64,000 nucleotides of DNA. Source: Pedobacter africanus (GTDB lineage: Bacteria; Bacteroidota; Bacteroidia; Sphingobacteriales; Sphingobacteriaceae). The stretch covers positions 2,294,001-2,358,000 of the forward strand of contig NZ_FWXT01000001.1 of assembly GCF_900176535.1 (NCBI RefSeq), given 5' to 3'. The translations under genes and the position numbers were made by a program. Below, piece after piece: positions 54,714 to 64,000 of the stretch (the first letter of the stretch is position 1; each line of letters starts with the position of its first letter). The notes beneath the pieces were generated by a model. It had not been told where the DNA came from and ran no database searches. It was given only the letters and a program-made list of their open reading frames with translations.

Positions 54714-57575
54714 ATGAAAAGACATTTTAACGCCCTTTGCATAGGGCTTGCAGCAGCGGTAGTCTTCAACACGCCTGCCTTTGCGCAAAAGAAAACTGCA
54801 GCGGCCAAAAAGCCAGCGCAAAGTACCGCAAAAATTGCGGGAACGGTGATCCCCAACGACCCGAATGTAAAAATAGGCAAGCTGGCCAATGGCCTGACCT
54901 ACTACATCCGTAAAAACTCGGAGCCAAAGCTACGGGCAGAGCTATACCTGGCTACAAGAATAGGCTCATTGATGGAGAACGATGACCAGCAGGGACTTGC
55001 GCACTTTACTGAGCACATGGCATTTAATGGCACCAAAGATTTTCCTAAGAATGAGATCATCAATTATTTGCAGAAAGCGGGTGTGCGCTTTGGGGCCGAC
55101 CTGAATGCCTATACTGGCTTTGACCAGACCGTTTACCAGCTGCCCATCCCTACTGATAGTGCAGCCGTATTTAAAACAGGTTTTAAAATACTGGCCAACT
55201 GGGCCGGTAAAATTGTAATGGAAGGTGAGGAAATTGATAAAGAGCGTGGCGTTATTGTAGAAGAAGACAGGCAGCGTGGTAAAAATGCTCAGGAACGCAT
55301 GAGCAAACAGCTGCTGCCGGTATTGTTGAAGGGCTCCCGCTATGCCAATCGCCTGCCGATTGGAAAACTGGATATCCTGCATTCTTTTACTCACGATAAG
55401 ATCCGTAACTTTTACAAAGACTGGTACAGGCCAAATCTGCAGGCGGTAATTGCCGTAGGCGATTTTGACGTAAATGAGGTTGAGCAATTGATTAAAGACA
55501 ATTTTTCTGGCCTCAGCAACCCGGCAAACCCAAGGCCCCGCCCTTCTTATGACCTGCCCGACAATAAGGAGCCACTGGTTAAGATCATTACCGATCCGGA
55601 ACAGCAGTACAATGTTGCACAGATCATGTATAAACAACGTGGTGGGATGTTAAAAACAACGGCAGACTATAAAAAAAGCATGCTGTACAACATGATCAAC
55701 AGTATGCTGGGCGCCCGCATACAGGAAATCATGCAAAAAGACAATGCGCCATTTATACAGGCCCAGAGTGGATATGGAGCGTACCAGGGCGGACTGGTTC
55801 CCGGCATCAATGCTTTTCAATCGGTAGCGGTATCCACATCGGGTGCTACACTGGAAAAGGCATTTACAGCTGTACTGGCCGAGAACGAACGCATGAGCAA
55901 GTATGGGTTTGTGCAGTCCGAACTGGAGGTTGCCCGCAAAAACATCCTTGCAGGCAATGAAAAACGATTAAAAGAAAAAGATAAGACCTCTTCTTCTTCA
56001 TTTGTACAGAAATACCTGAACAATTTCCTTACCGGCACCAGCATTCCATCTACAGAATATGCTTACGAGCTGACCAAAAAGACATTGGACGAAATTACGC
56101 TGGCAGAGGTGAATGCCCTGGCAAAAACACTGATCACCAAAGAAAACCAGATCATTATAGTACAGGCTCCTGAAAAAGAAAAAGCAAGTTTGCCTACAGA
56201 GGCCCAGCTACTTGCTGCTTTAAAAAATGCCGCAAATAATGTTGCCGCGTATGTAGACAATACGGTAAACAAACCTTTGCTGGAGCAAAAACCCGTAGCC
56301 GGAAAGATTGTAAAAGAGGAAAAAATGGATCAGATAGGCGTTACAGGCCTGGTCCTGAGCAATGGCATCAGGGTATTGCTTAAACCTACAGATTTCAAGA
56401 ACGACCAGATCATTTTCAGCTCATACGCCAAAGGAGGAACCTCGGTGGCTACAGATGCCAACTTCCGGTCGGCCGAAGCAGCAGGCCTGATTGCAGAGAG
56501 CGGCGTGGGCGACTTTAACCCTACTCAATTGAATAAGCTGCTTGCTGGAAATACAGGACGCGCAGGTGCCTATGTCAGCGATCTGTATCAGGGTTACAGC
56601 GGAAGTGCGTCTCCTAAAGATCTGGAAACGGCTTTCCAGATGATCTATGCCTATGCCAACAATCCGCGCAAGGATGCTGAGCTGTTCAATAAAAACATCA
56701 GCGACTATAAAGTAGTACTGGCCAACAAAAGTGCCAATCCGGAAAGCGTTTTTGGCGACACCGTACAGGCCGTTATGTCTTCTTACCATAAGCGGGCTAT
56801 GCCTACAAACCTGTCCGACCTGGATAAAATATCTTTAGACGAGGCCTTTAATTTTTACAAAGCGCGCTTTGCCGACAACAGCGGTCAAAATTTTGTGTTC
56901 GTAGGTAATTTTACCCTGGAAAGCATCAAACCTTTGATTGAGACTTATATTGCCAGTTTGCCTGCCCAGAACAAGGCCGAGAATTTTGTTGACCTTGGCA
57001 TATACCCGCCAAAAGGAAAAGTGAGCAAAACCGTTTATAAAGGCCTTGAAGATAAAGCCGAAGTACAGTTGTACATTCATGGCGACTATGAGTACAGCGC
57101 ACAGACCAATGTACAGATGGAAGCAGTTAAGGTGGCCCTGGAAAATAAAATTCTGGAGCGCCTGCGGGAAAAAGAAAGCGGGGTTTATAGTCCGCAGGTA
57201 GGCCTTAGCCTGAGCAAATATCCTAAGGCACACTACTATTTCACCATTTCCTTTAGCTGTGCAACAGCAAACGTAGAAAAGCTGATTGCTGCAGCACTGG
57301 ACGAGGTGAAGCAGATCAAAGACAAAGGCGCTACAGCGGATGACATCAGCAAGTTCAAATCAGAAGAACAACGCCAGGTAGAGCTTAGTCTACGCGACAA
57401 TAACTTCTGGCTGAACTACCTGAGCGGCCGCTTAAAGAATGATGAAGACCTGGCACAGGTACTTTCCCTTAAAAAGCGACTGGATAGCGTTACCGTTGAA
57501 AGTTCTAAAGCTACTGCACAGCAATACCTGAATGAAGACAATTACATTCGCCTGGTATTGATGCCACAAAAATAA
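54714..57575 (+). CDS. M16-family zinc metallopeptidase (PqqL-like)
   Basis: 953 residues. A signal peptide (IGLAAAVVFNTPAFAQ) precedes two or more M16 modules. The inverted zinc motif HFTEH with the downstream Glu (ERGVIVEEDRQR) is in the first module (about residues 90-190). The second module lacks HxxEH and is structural. M16 enzymes degrade peptides in the periplasm or outer membrane. The ATG at 54714 starts at the signal peptide; a TTG at 54693 is less likely. Confidence 0.9.
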   Translation: MKRHFNALCIGLAAAVVFNTPAFAQKKTAAAKKPAQSTAKIAGTVIPNDPNVKIGKLANGLTYYIRKNSEPKLRAELYLATRIGSLMENDDQQGLAHFTEHMAFNGTKDFPKNEIINYLQKAGVRFGADLNAYTGFDQTVYQLPIPTDSAAVFKTGFKILANWAGKIVMEGEEIDKERGVIVEEDRQRGKNAQERMSKQLLPVLLKGSRYANRLPIGKLDILHSFTHDKIRNFYKDWYRPNLQAVIAVGDFDVNEVEQLIKDNFSGLSNPANPRPRPSYDLPDNKEPLVKIITDPEQQYNVAQIMYKQRGGMLKTTADYKKSMLYNMINSMLGARIQEIMQKDNAPFIQAQSGYGAYQGGLVPGINAFQSVAVSTSGATLEKAFTAVLAENERMSKYGFVQSELEVARKNILAGNEKRLKEKDKTSSSSFVQKYLNNFLTGTSIPSTEYAYELTKKTLDEITLAEVNALAKTLITKENQIIIVQAPEKEKASLPTEAQLLAALKNAANNVAAYVDNTVNKPLLEQKPVAGKIVKEEKMDQIGVTGLVLSNGIRVLLKPTDFKNDQIIFSSYAKGGTSVATDANFRSAEAAGLIAESGVGDFNPTQLNKLLAGNTGRAGAYVSDLYQGYSGSASPKDLETAFQMIYAYANNPRKDAELFNKNISDYKVVLANKSANPESVFGDTVQAVMSSYHKRAMPTNLSDLDKISLDEAFNFYKARFADNSGQNFVFVGNFTLESIKPLIETYIASLPAQNKAENFVDLGIYPPKGKVSKTVYKGLEDKAEVQLYIHGDYEYSAQTNVQMEAVKVALENKILERLREKESGVYSPQVGLSLSKYPKAHYYFTISFSCATANVEKLIAAALDEVKQIKDKGATADDISKFKSEEQRQVELSLRDNNFWLNYLSGRLKNDEDLAQVLSLKKRLDSVTVESSKATAQQYLNEDNYIRLVLMPQK

Positions 57576-57585
57576 ACGGCCGGTT

Positions 57586-59145
57586 CTACTCGGCGCTGGC
57601 GAGCTCTTTGGTCTGGATACCTACCGGACCACTGGGCTCGCTTTCGTTTTTAAGCCTGTCGAGCGCAGTAACCAGGTAATTGTACCTTTTCCCTTTCTCT
57701 ACAGCGGTATCTATAAAGCTTGGGAAATCCTCAAAACTAATCCTGAGGATATTCTTTGCATTCAGGATATCAATCTTCTCTCCCTCATTAAAACGGTAGA
57801 TCACGTAACCCGATGCGGTTTCTCCATCGCTGGCTTTTAAAGGACGTTCCCATTTCAGGTGTACGCCATCGGCATGTGCCTCTGCCGTCAGGTTAAGGGG
57901 CTGATTGGGTACAATTTCGTCCAGCCAGGGCATTTGTGGCGGCAAGGCCGGATATTTATAATAATTGTTTTTTAAGGAATCGCCCAAAGCCCGGGCAATA
58001 GTAGAGAAAGACTTGGAGCTAAAGAACACGCTGCCCTGTATGCGGTTACTCTCCCTGATGTGCCTGATCTGGTTGGGGATCTGGTCTGGAAAGGCCCAAG
58101 CTGCTTCTTTGCGCGATGTGCCATTGTGGATCAGGTAAGCGCCATGGCCAACATAAACGTGCCTGCCAAAGGCGTTGTTGGTCCACCAGTCTGATATTAC
58201 CCCAAAAGGTGCGGCGCGGCGTGTAAAGCTAAAATAAATCTGTGGGTTGATATAGTCAACCCAGCCTTCCTGCACCCACTTTCTGGAATCGGCGTAAAGT
58301 TCTGAATAGTTGGACAAACCATTTGTTGCCGAGCCCTGGCTATCTTCAGATTGATTTTTCCAGATGCCAAAAGGGCTTACCCCAAATTTAACGTACTTTT
58401 TGTAATGGTGAATGCTATCGTCGAGCTGTTTGATCAGCATATCTACATTGTTCCGCCGCCAGTCGGAAATATTGGCGAAGCCATTGCCGTACTTATTAAA
58501 GGTTGCCGCATCGTTAATGGTTTGGCCGGCAATTTTATAAGGATAGAAATAATCGTCAAAATGAATCCCATCTACATCGTACCCTTTCACTACGTCCAGA
58601 ATTACCTGCACAATGTATTCGCGCACTTCGGGAATTCCCGGATCGAACTGCTTTTTCCCACCATACACAAAGAAAAGGTCTGGCCGTTTGCGGGTCATAT
58701 GATCGGGGCTAACTACAGCATTGGCACTCATGGTTGCACGATAAGGGTTAAACCAGGCATGCAGTTCCATACCCCGGGAATGGGCTTCCTTAATGGCAAA
58801 TGCAAGTGGGTCGTAACCTGTGGCAGGGGCCAGCCCCTGTCGGCCCATCAGCCATTGGCTCCAGGGCTCTCTTGATTTCGCATAAAACGCATCTGCAGCT
58901 GGTCTGACCTGCAAAATAATGGCATTCATGCCATTAGCTTTATGTTGTTCCAGGAGACCTATCAACTCTTGTTTTTGCTGATCAATGCTTAACCCTGGCT
59001 TGGACGGCCAATCAATATTTGCAACAGTTGCAACCCATACACCCCGAAATTCTCTTTTTGGAGCAATTTTTGATGGGGATTGTGCTATTAGGGAAATAGG
59101 GGTTATTAATATTGATAATAGTGCATAGATTATAGTTTTGAACAT
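57586..59145 (-). CDS. GHL10-family glycoside hydrolase-like protein
   Basis: 519 residues with signal peptide YALLSILITPISLIAQ, apparently periplasmic and not a lipoprotein. GHL10 motifs are FRGVWVATVANIDWPSKPG, ELHAWFNPYRATMSAN and DGIHFDDYFYPY. A fibronectin-III-like domain (about 410-505, LNLTAEAHADGVHLKWE) follows. It is the second GHL10 in the window, related to the locus C lipoprotein but standing alone and convergent with the M16 gene. The substrate is not known. Confidence 0.88.
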   Translation of the reverse strand: MFKTIIYALLSILITPISLIAQSPSKIAPKREFRGVWVATVANIDWPSKPGLSIDQQKQELIGLLEQHKANGMNAIILQVRPAADAFYAKSREPWSQWLMGRQGLAPATGYDPLAFAIKEAHSRGMELHAWFNPYRATMSANAVVSPDHMTRKRPDLFFVYGGKKQFDPGIPEVREYIVQVILDVVKGYDVDGIHFDDYFYPYKIAGQTINDAATFNKYGNGFANISDWRRNNVDMLIKQLDDSIHHYKKYVKFGVSPFGIWKNQSEDSQGSATNGLSNYSELYADSRKWVQEGWVDYINPQIYFSFTRRAAPFGVISDWWTNNAFGRHVYVGHGAYLIHNGTSRKEAAWAFPDQIPNQIRHIRESNRIQGSVFFSSKSFSTIARALGDSLKNNYYKYPALPPQMPWLDEIVPNQPLNLTAEAHADGVHLKWERPLKASDGETASGYVIYRFNEGEKIDILNAKNILRISFEDFPSFIDTAVEKGKRYNYLVTALDRLKNESEPSGPVGIQTKELASAE

Positions 59146-59328
59146 TTTTTGTAATTAGAATAGCTTAAAATCTGGTTTTCATTTGTTGTTTTCAGTATAC
59201 AATACAGTAACTGGCTCAAGCAATTAAACGATTTTTTTTTAAGTCTCATACAAATTGAATGTTTTTTTACCTAATCCTGCCATTTACTCCCTCCCTTTTT
59301 TACTGTTTTTGAGATTTAGAACCAGAAA

Positions 59329-60237
59329 ATGTCAGACCAAAAGGATATAATAAATAAGGGCGATCGCAATAAAATTTATTTTTTAATTGTGGTTATCGCT
59401 GCGTTATTAGGTACCAACCTTTATTTATATGTTAAAGACCAGCAACAGAGCGAACGCTTTGTTACCGTAAACACCGAAAAAGACCGCTTAAAACTTGAGG
59501 TAGAGAAAATTGAAGTAGAGCTGGATAAGGCAAACAACCTGAACCTGGTATTGAGCGAGAAGCTGCAGGAAGAACAAAAGCTGGCCCGTTTAAAAATTGC
59601 TGAACTAAAACTGGCCCTTCAAAAAGGGGTGTTGACTGAAGGAAAGCTGGCTGAAGCCCAAAAAGATGTTATGGAGCTAAGGACATTTGTGAAAAATTAC
59701 AGCGAACAGGTTTCTCTGCTGGAAAAAGAGAATGCAGCCCTTAAAAACCAGCGCGACAGTTTAAAGGAGTTTGCCAATGCTGAAAGCCGCAAAGCCGAAG
59801 AACTTGCAAAAAAGAATGCCGAACTAAATGCCAAAGTAAAAACAGGGGCTTCCTTAAAAGCAAACAATGTGTACATTATTGCCTATAAGGTGAAAAGTAA
59901 TGGAAAAAACATAGAAGTAACACGGGCAAGCACAGCCAAAAAACTAAGTGTTAAATTCGGTATTGTACCTAACCCGCTTGCCGAAAAAAATTACCATAAA
60001 ATTTACCTGCGTATTTTTGACCCTGCGGGTAATCTGGTTGCAGATGAGAACAATATGTTTGAGGCAGATGGCCAGGAAATGCAGTACACTTCGTCTACTT
60101 CCATCTCTTATAACGACGACAATACTTCTTATACGATGGAATGGGTTAATCCAGGTGATTTCATAAAAGGAACTTATTCCATTATTCTGTACACAGATGG
60201 TTTTACAATGGGTAAAGCCTCAATTACCTTACGATAA
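59329..60237 (+). CDS. Inner-membrane-anchored coiled-coil protein of unknown function
   Basis: 302 residues. A short cytoplasmic N-terminus leads to a single membrane helix (IYFLIVVIAALLGTNLYLYV, about 17-37). A long coiled coil follows (about 40-170, for example VEKIEVELDKANNLNLVLSE). A C-terminal beta domain (about 180-302) has FGIVPNPLAEKNYHKIYLRI. The family is not recognised. Its last 9 nt overlap, tail to tail, with the histidine kinase gene. A cell-envelope structural role is possible. Confidence 0.7.
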   Translation: MSDQKDIINKGDRNKIYFLIVVIAALLGTNLYLYVKDQQQSERFVTVNTEKDRLKLEVEKIEVELDKANNLNLVLSEKLQEEQKLARLKIAELKLALQKGVLTEGKLAEAQKDVMELRTFVKNYSEQVSLLEKENAALKNQRDSLKEFANAESRKAEELAKKNAELNAKVKTGASLKANNVYIIAYKVKSNGKNIEVTRASTAKKLSVKFGIVPNPLAEKNYHKIYLRIFDPAGNLVADENNMFEADGQEMQYTSSTSISYNDDNTSYTMEWVNPGDFIKGTYSIILYTDGFTMGKASITLR

Positions 60238-63200
60238 AGGAAAGCTCAGGTAGAACGTAGTTCCTACATCTGCTGACGATTTAAAATCAACCGTACCTCC
60301 GGCGTTTTCTACTGCCTGTTTAACAAATGCAAGCCCTAGGCCGGTACCGGATGATTTTGTGGTAAAATTAGGTACAAATATCTTATCCTGCAGGTAAGGG
60401 TCTATTCCCTTGCCATTGTCTTCTACCTCAATAAACACATGTGTTTCGTTGTGTACAATCCTGATCTTGATCACACACCTGTTGTTGGCATTACCGGCTT
60501 CGATACCATTTTTGAGCAGGTTGTTAAAGGTACGCAGCAGCTGATCTTTATCGCCAAGGACAGTCACATCCCTGCCTGCGTGATTGAAAATATAGATCTC
60601 GGCATCTTCTGCATTGGTAAAAACATCCCTGGCCTGTTCAATGATGGGCAAAAGCTGTAGCTTTTCGAGCTTGGTATCCGGCATTTTCGCAAAGTTGGAG
60701 AACTCAGAAGCAATGGTAGAAAGGCTGTCGATCTGCTCTATAAACGATTTATTAAAGCGCTCAAACTTTTTCTCGAAATTGGGGTCTTTTTCTCTCCAGG
60801 ACTTCTCCAGCAACTGCACGCCCAATTTTAGCGGGGTTAGGGGGTTTTTAATCTCATGTGCTACCTGCTTGGCCATTTCGCGCCATGCGCTTTCGCGCTC
60901 TGACCTGGCCAGCTTGGCGGCGCTTTCCTCCAAAGCAGAGATCATCTTATTGTACTCCTTTATTAAAGAGCCGATCTCATCGTGCCGCGACCATTGTATC
61001 GGCTGGTTCTTTTGCCCCAGTTTGGTTTTACGGATACTGTCTTGTATAAAGGTAAGCGGACTGGTAATCTGGTTGGCCAGGAAAACAGCAAGGATACCGA
61101 TTGCAACAAACACCAGGGCGTAAATGTTGATCAGCGTATTGATGAACAGCCCGATTTTACTCTGATAATCTGCTTCATTGGCATAATAAGGCAGACCAAT
61201 ATAAGCAACGGTCTTATTCAATGAATTTTTTATCGGGGCATAGGCCGAAGCATATATAAAGTTCTCGCCAATGTGCTCCGTAGGATTAATGTACTCCGAT
61301 TTTTGTTGTATTTTGAGGTTGATGTAAGCTTCAGGTCCTATTTTCCTGCCTATGATCCCATAATCGTACAATTTAGGCAAAGAAGTAAAGCGCAGATCGC
61401 CATTGACATCAAACAGGTTCAGGTAAGTGGCATTGATGTTGGCAAACTGGTTAAAATCTGCATTGGCCTGGTCGCTAACCTCTGGGATTCCCCCTGTACT
61501 GAAAATCTGCTTTTCATAAGACATCTGTACTTTCCGGATTTTCTCCTTGATAAAATTCTCCTGTTGCTTGCGGTATTCTTCCCGGATGTAAAAATAGGTT
61601 GTCCAGCCAACGATCAGCAATGTGGCCACTACCGACAAAACGATTGAGAATTGGATGCGGGTTTTATAAAGGATTTTGTTAGCGTTGATCATCAGCGAGC
61701 GATTGATATTAAACCAACTTCCCCAGCTTTCATCGATATTTTTAAGCAGCCAGATCAGCGCATACAGGGTAATGGAAAAGATGATAAAGACGAGAAAGAA
61801 AAAGGACAATGTAGCCAGCCTGGTCACATAAGACACCTTTTCCTTGCTGATCACGATCATTTTATTGCTGGCAGGCATGTACACCAGGTGGGTATAGTTC
61901 AGCGTATCGCTAACAATCTCCCCTTTTCCAACGGAACCCTTAAAATCGGTACTGGCAAGCTTATAGGTAAACTTGCCCGACTGGTTGATCAGTTTTCCTG
62001 AATTGTAAAAAGCAAAGGAATAATTGCTGTAATCGTCTTCGCTTTTAATCTTACCATCAGCCAGTATTTCGGGCAGCTGACTGTTGTAATTGTATTGCGG
62101 TGATTTAAGGTCGATGACCAACGTACCGCGGATCCTGTTGTCAACAAATATGGGAATGATCCCAAAGTAGTTCTGATACCCGAAAGTATAGTTGAGCCTG
62201 TAAAAGAAATTGGATTCCGGAACTTTAACGGAACCCGATTTAACCAGGTCTTTGTAATAGCTTAATGCAACTGATTTTTCATTGGAAATGATCGAGTCGC
62301 TGTCGTTAAACTCATATAAATTGTATTCGAACTGAGTAAGGTAGCCTCCCAGCAATATCTTATTGACGTGTTTATGTAAATCAAAAGTGGATTCCAATAT
62401 TGCCGGCTGCTTGAAATATTCGGCAATAAAAGCATCCGTTGAAACGGCCTTCTCCAGGCTTTCAATGGAGCTGATAACTTTGGGATCGTCTGTAGAACCC
62501 AGTTTCTGTGCGATATTGTACCTTTTTTCCTTCTCTTTAAAATCTGTGAACCTCAGGTATTTAATGGAAGTAATGAAGGCAAGGCAAAAGAACAGGGCCG
62601 CAAATATGCCTATAGAGAACTTTTTATTCCTGATGTAGATGTTCCATGCCATGATAAAAATGAACAGTGCATAAGCGATAAAAAATATGCTGAAGCCTGT
62701 TGCTATGCGGTAAAGCAGGTAAACAAAAAATGCTGCAAGGAAAAGGATCAGCCGTTCGCGGTTGTTTACATTCAACTGCAGGGTCTGCTGCATGAATATA
62801 TTCCCTATAAGGTACATATTGAACCACGCAAGGCATAAAATGATGATACTTACCCAGCTGATCCAGCCCAGGTTAATGATATTGGTGATATTGAAGTTTA
62901 TTTTCGAGTTTTTGATAAAGCCAAAAAATACCTGGTCAAACAAAAAGGCCAGACCACTAAATACAATCAGCAATAACAAATGAAAAACAAGTCCACCGGC
63001 TTTACTGCTTTTAATCCATTCAGGCGCCCTATACTTATCGCTGTAGGTGTACATGAACAAGACCACCCAGGTAATGGCAATTACATTGAGCAGAAAATCA
63101 CCCAGGGAAGGCAGGAAAAAGCTTTCCCCAAAAATTGTGGGGCTAAATATCTGCAGGTTGAACTGATGGTTAAACCAGCCGTATTCCAGATCTGTAATCC

Positions 63201-63957
63201 TGATGGCCAGGAAAAAAACAATCAGCAATAGCGTCCCCGCAACCGGTCGGCCGCCTTTTGCCAGCCATGCAGAAAGGGAGTTGAAGAATAAACAGAAACT
63301 AAAAAGCCCGATGATCCAAAGCCAGACTTCTATTGTAGCATAAATGCCCCTGGAGTAGCCCTGTTTTAATTTAACCTCAAATAGGGGTTCGCCTTTTATG
63401 GTCCTGATGCCATAAACATCCCTGTCGGGATAACTGGCAAGCGACAAGGAATTGGCAGGACAGAGGTGTTTTGAAATGGTATTTTCGAGGTATTGGTTCT
63501 GGATGTCGAACTGGCTTTTGACATCTATCAGAAAAACGAGTGTGTAGCTGCCTGCCTTTTTTTTGATGACCTCATACGAGCCATTACGGAGTACTACAAA
63601 CGAGGAGCCTTCTTTTATGTTTTCGGGATTGGATGGAAATGCCCTGAATGAGCTCCAGAACTTAAGTTCATCATCCTGATATACCAGAATATTGATGCCC
63701 TGACCACGGTAAGCTTTAATGAAAGAAAGGCCAAAATTCTCGTTCAGGTGATAGCTTTTTGCATTTTCTACCTGCTTGGGGTCGGATAAGAAATTATAAA
63801 CGATCTGCTCTTTTGCATCCAGGTTTTTCTGAAGCTGATGTGCTTCATAACTGAGCAGCTCTTTCTTGGTAATAGAATGCCTTAAAGATAAAGCAGTAAC
63901 AATACAACAAGCGCCCAGTATCAATAAAAGAAATCGTATTTTACCTCTTATACCCAC
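60229..63957 (-). CDS. Large NtrY-like sensor histidine kinase
   Basis: 1242 residues from a GTG start; an in-frame stop lies just upstream, so the gene is complete. It has an N-terminal membrane anchor, an extracytoplasmic region, a cluster of membrane helices (about 210-470), a second anchor and sensor stretch and a HAMP domain. The kinase core follows: phospho-acceptor His1034 in HEIKNPLTPLKLG, N-box NNLLKNGIEA, G1 VEDNGKGID and GTGLGLAFVKQAVENAGG. It autophosphorylates and signals to a response regulator not in the window. It is unusually long for a HAMP kinase. Confidence 0.9.
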   Translation of the reverse strand: MGIRGKIRFLLLILGACCIVTALSLRHSITKKELLSYEAHQLQKNLDAKEQIVYNFLSDPKQVENAKSYHLNENFGLSFIKAYRGQGINILVYQDDELKFWSSFRAFPSNPENIKEGSSFVVLRNGSYEVIKKKAGSYTLVFLIDVKSQFDIQNQYLENTISKHLCPANSLSLASYPDRDVYGIRTIKGEPLFEVKLKQGYSRGIYATIEVWLWIIGLFSFCLFFNSLSAWLAKGGRPVAGTLLLIVFFLAIRITDLEYGWFNHQFNLQIFSPTIFGESFFLPSLGDFLLNVIAITWVVLFMYTYSDKYRAPEWIKSSKAGGLVFHLLLLIVFSGLAFLFDQVFFGFIKNSKINFNITNIINLGWISWVSIIILCLAWFNMYLIGNIFMQQTLQLNVNNRERLILFLAAFFVYLLYRIATGFSIFFIAYALFIFIMAWNIYIRNKKFSIGIFAALFFCLAFITSIKYLRFTDFKEKEKRYNIAQKLGSTDDPKVISSIESLEKAVSTDAFIAEYFKQPAILESTFDLHKHVNKILLGGYLTQFEYNLYEFNDSDSIISNEKSVALSYYKDLVKSGSVKVPESNFFYRLNYTFGYQNYFGIIPIFVDNRIRGTLVIDLKSPQYNYNSQLPEILADGKIKSEDDYSNYSFAFYNSGKLINQSGKFTYKLASTDFKGSVGKGEIVSDTLNYTHLVYMPASNKMIVISKEKVSYVTRLATLSFFFLVFIIFSITLYALIWLLKNIDESWGSWFNINRSLMINANKILYKTRIQFSIVLSVVATLLIVGWTTYFYIREEYRKQQENFIKEKIRKVQMSYEKQIFSTGGIPEVSDQANADFNQFANINATYLNLFDVNGDLRFTSLPKLYDYGIIGRKIGPEAYINLKIQQKSEYINPTEHIGENFIYASAYAPIKNSLNKTVAYIGLPYYANEADYQSKIGLFINTLINIYALVFVAIGILAVFLANQITSPLTFIQDSIRKTKLGQKNQPIQWSRHDEIGSLIKEYNKMISALEESAAKLARSERESAWREMAKQVAHEIKNPLTPLKLGVQLLEKSWREKDPNFEKKFERFNKSFIEQIDSLSTIASEFSNFAKMPDTKLEKLQLLPIIEQARDVFTNAEDAEIYIFNHAGRDVTVLGDKDQLLRTFNNLLKNGIEAGNANNRCVIKIRIVHNETHVFIEVEDNGKGIDPYLQDKIFVPNFTTKSSGTGLGLAFVKQAVENAGGTVDFKSSADVGTTFYLSFPLS

Positions 63958-64000
63958 GCTTGTTGTATTTTATATGTTCATTTCATGGATCAGGCAGTGG

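Noticed and set aside
54966..55637. 223-codon minus-strand frame
   Set aside because: It is antisense to the M16 protease and carries no recognisable domain.

Overview
The window looks like the chromosome of a Bacteroidota species of the Sphingobacteriaceae type (Pedobacter-like). The evidence is five SusC/SusD outer-membrane uptake pairs, lipoproteins with short Bacteroidota-style signal peptides, a long NagB-deacetylase fusion, a Bacteroidota-style LpxH, and promoters of the TTTG/TAnnTTTG type. This assignment is an inference from gene content, not from a marker gene.

Positions 1 to about 6,400 are an AT-rich accessory island. It carries, on the minus strand, a UvrD/Rep-type helicase, a 262-residue protein with a striking MGHERIG N-terminus, and an extended QueC-like PP-loop protein that runs off the left edge. 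A large serine recombinase is divergent to them. The island abuts a tRNA-Asp gene and core genes. The MGHERIG protein and the QueC-like gene overlap by 8 nt. I read them, with the helicase, as a candidate anti-phage or protein-modification system. Its logic would resemble the QueC-like partners of type IV CBASS and Qat, but neither system's other genes are visible here.

Positions 6,600 to 12,300 are core genes: tRNA-Asp, prfA, lpxH, a ferredoxin reductase with its [2Fe-2S] ferredoxin, a C-terminal processing protease and a small unknown gene.

Positions 12,289 to 43,981 hold five SusC/SusD loci on the minus strand. One has a GHL10 glycoside hydrolase and a DUF4623-like propeller, one a DUF4397 lipoprotein, one a small lipoprotein, and two have no extra gene. 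A divergent DeoR-family regulator sits at 36,599. Three of the five susC upstream regions share GCA/TGC direct repeats phased at 10 bp, and one has a LacI-type palindrome, so two regulatory circuits are suggested. Between loci four and five lies a small scar region with an orphan immunity-like gene, the last 52 codons of a toxin, an NTF2-like gene and the tail of an Rpn-family nuclease.

Positions 44,065 to 51,249 are an operon for an APC permease, a glutamine-synthetase-like ligase, an iron alcohol dehydrogenase, a gamma-glutamyl hydrolase, an aldehyde dehydrogenase and AnmK. The first five make a coherent gamma-glutamylated amino-alcohol (probably ethanolamine) degradation route. On the plus strand follow NagB-deacetylase, a NagX-like membrane acetyltransferase and an M16 protease. 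A second GHL10 protein, a coiled-coil membrane protein and a very large NtrY-like histidine kinase close the window. AnmK, NagB, NagX and the two GHL10 proteins together suggest scavenging of amino sugars or peptidoglycan fragments.
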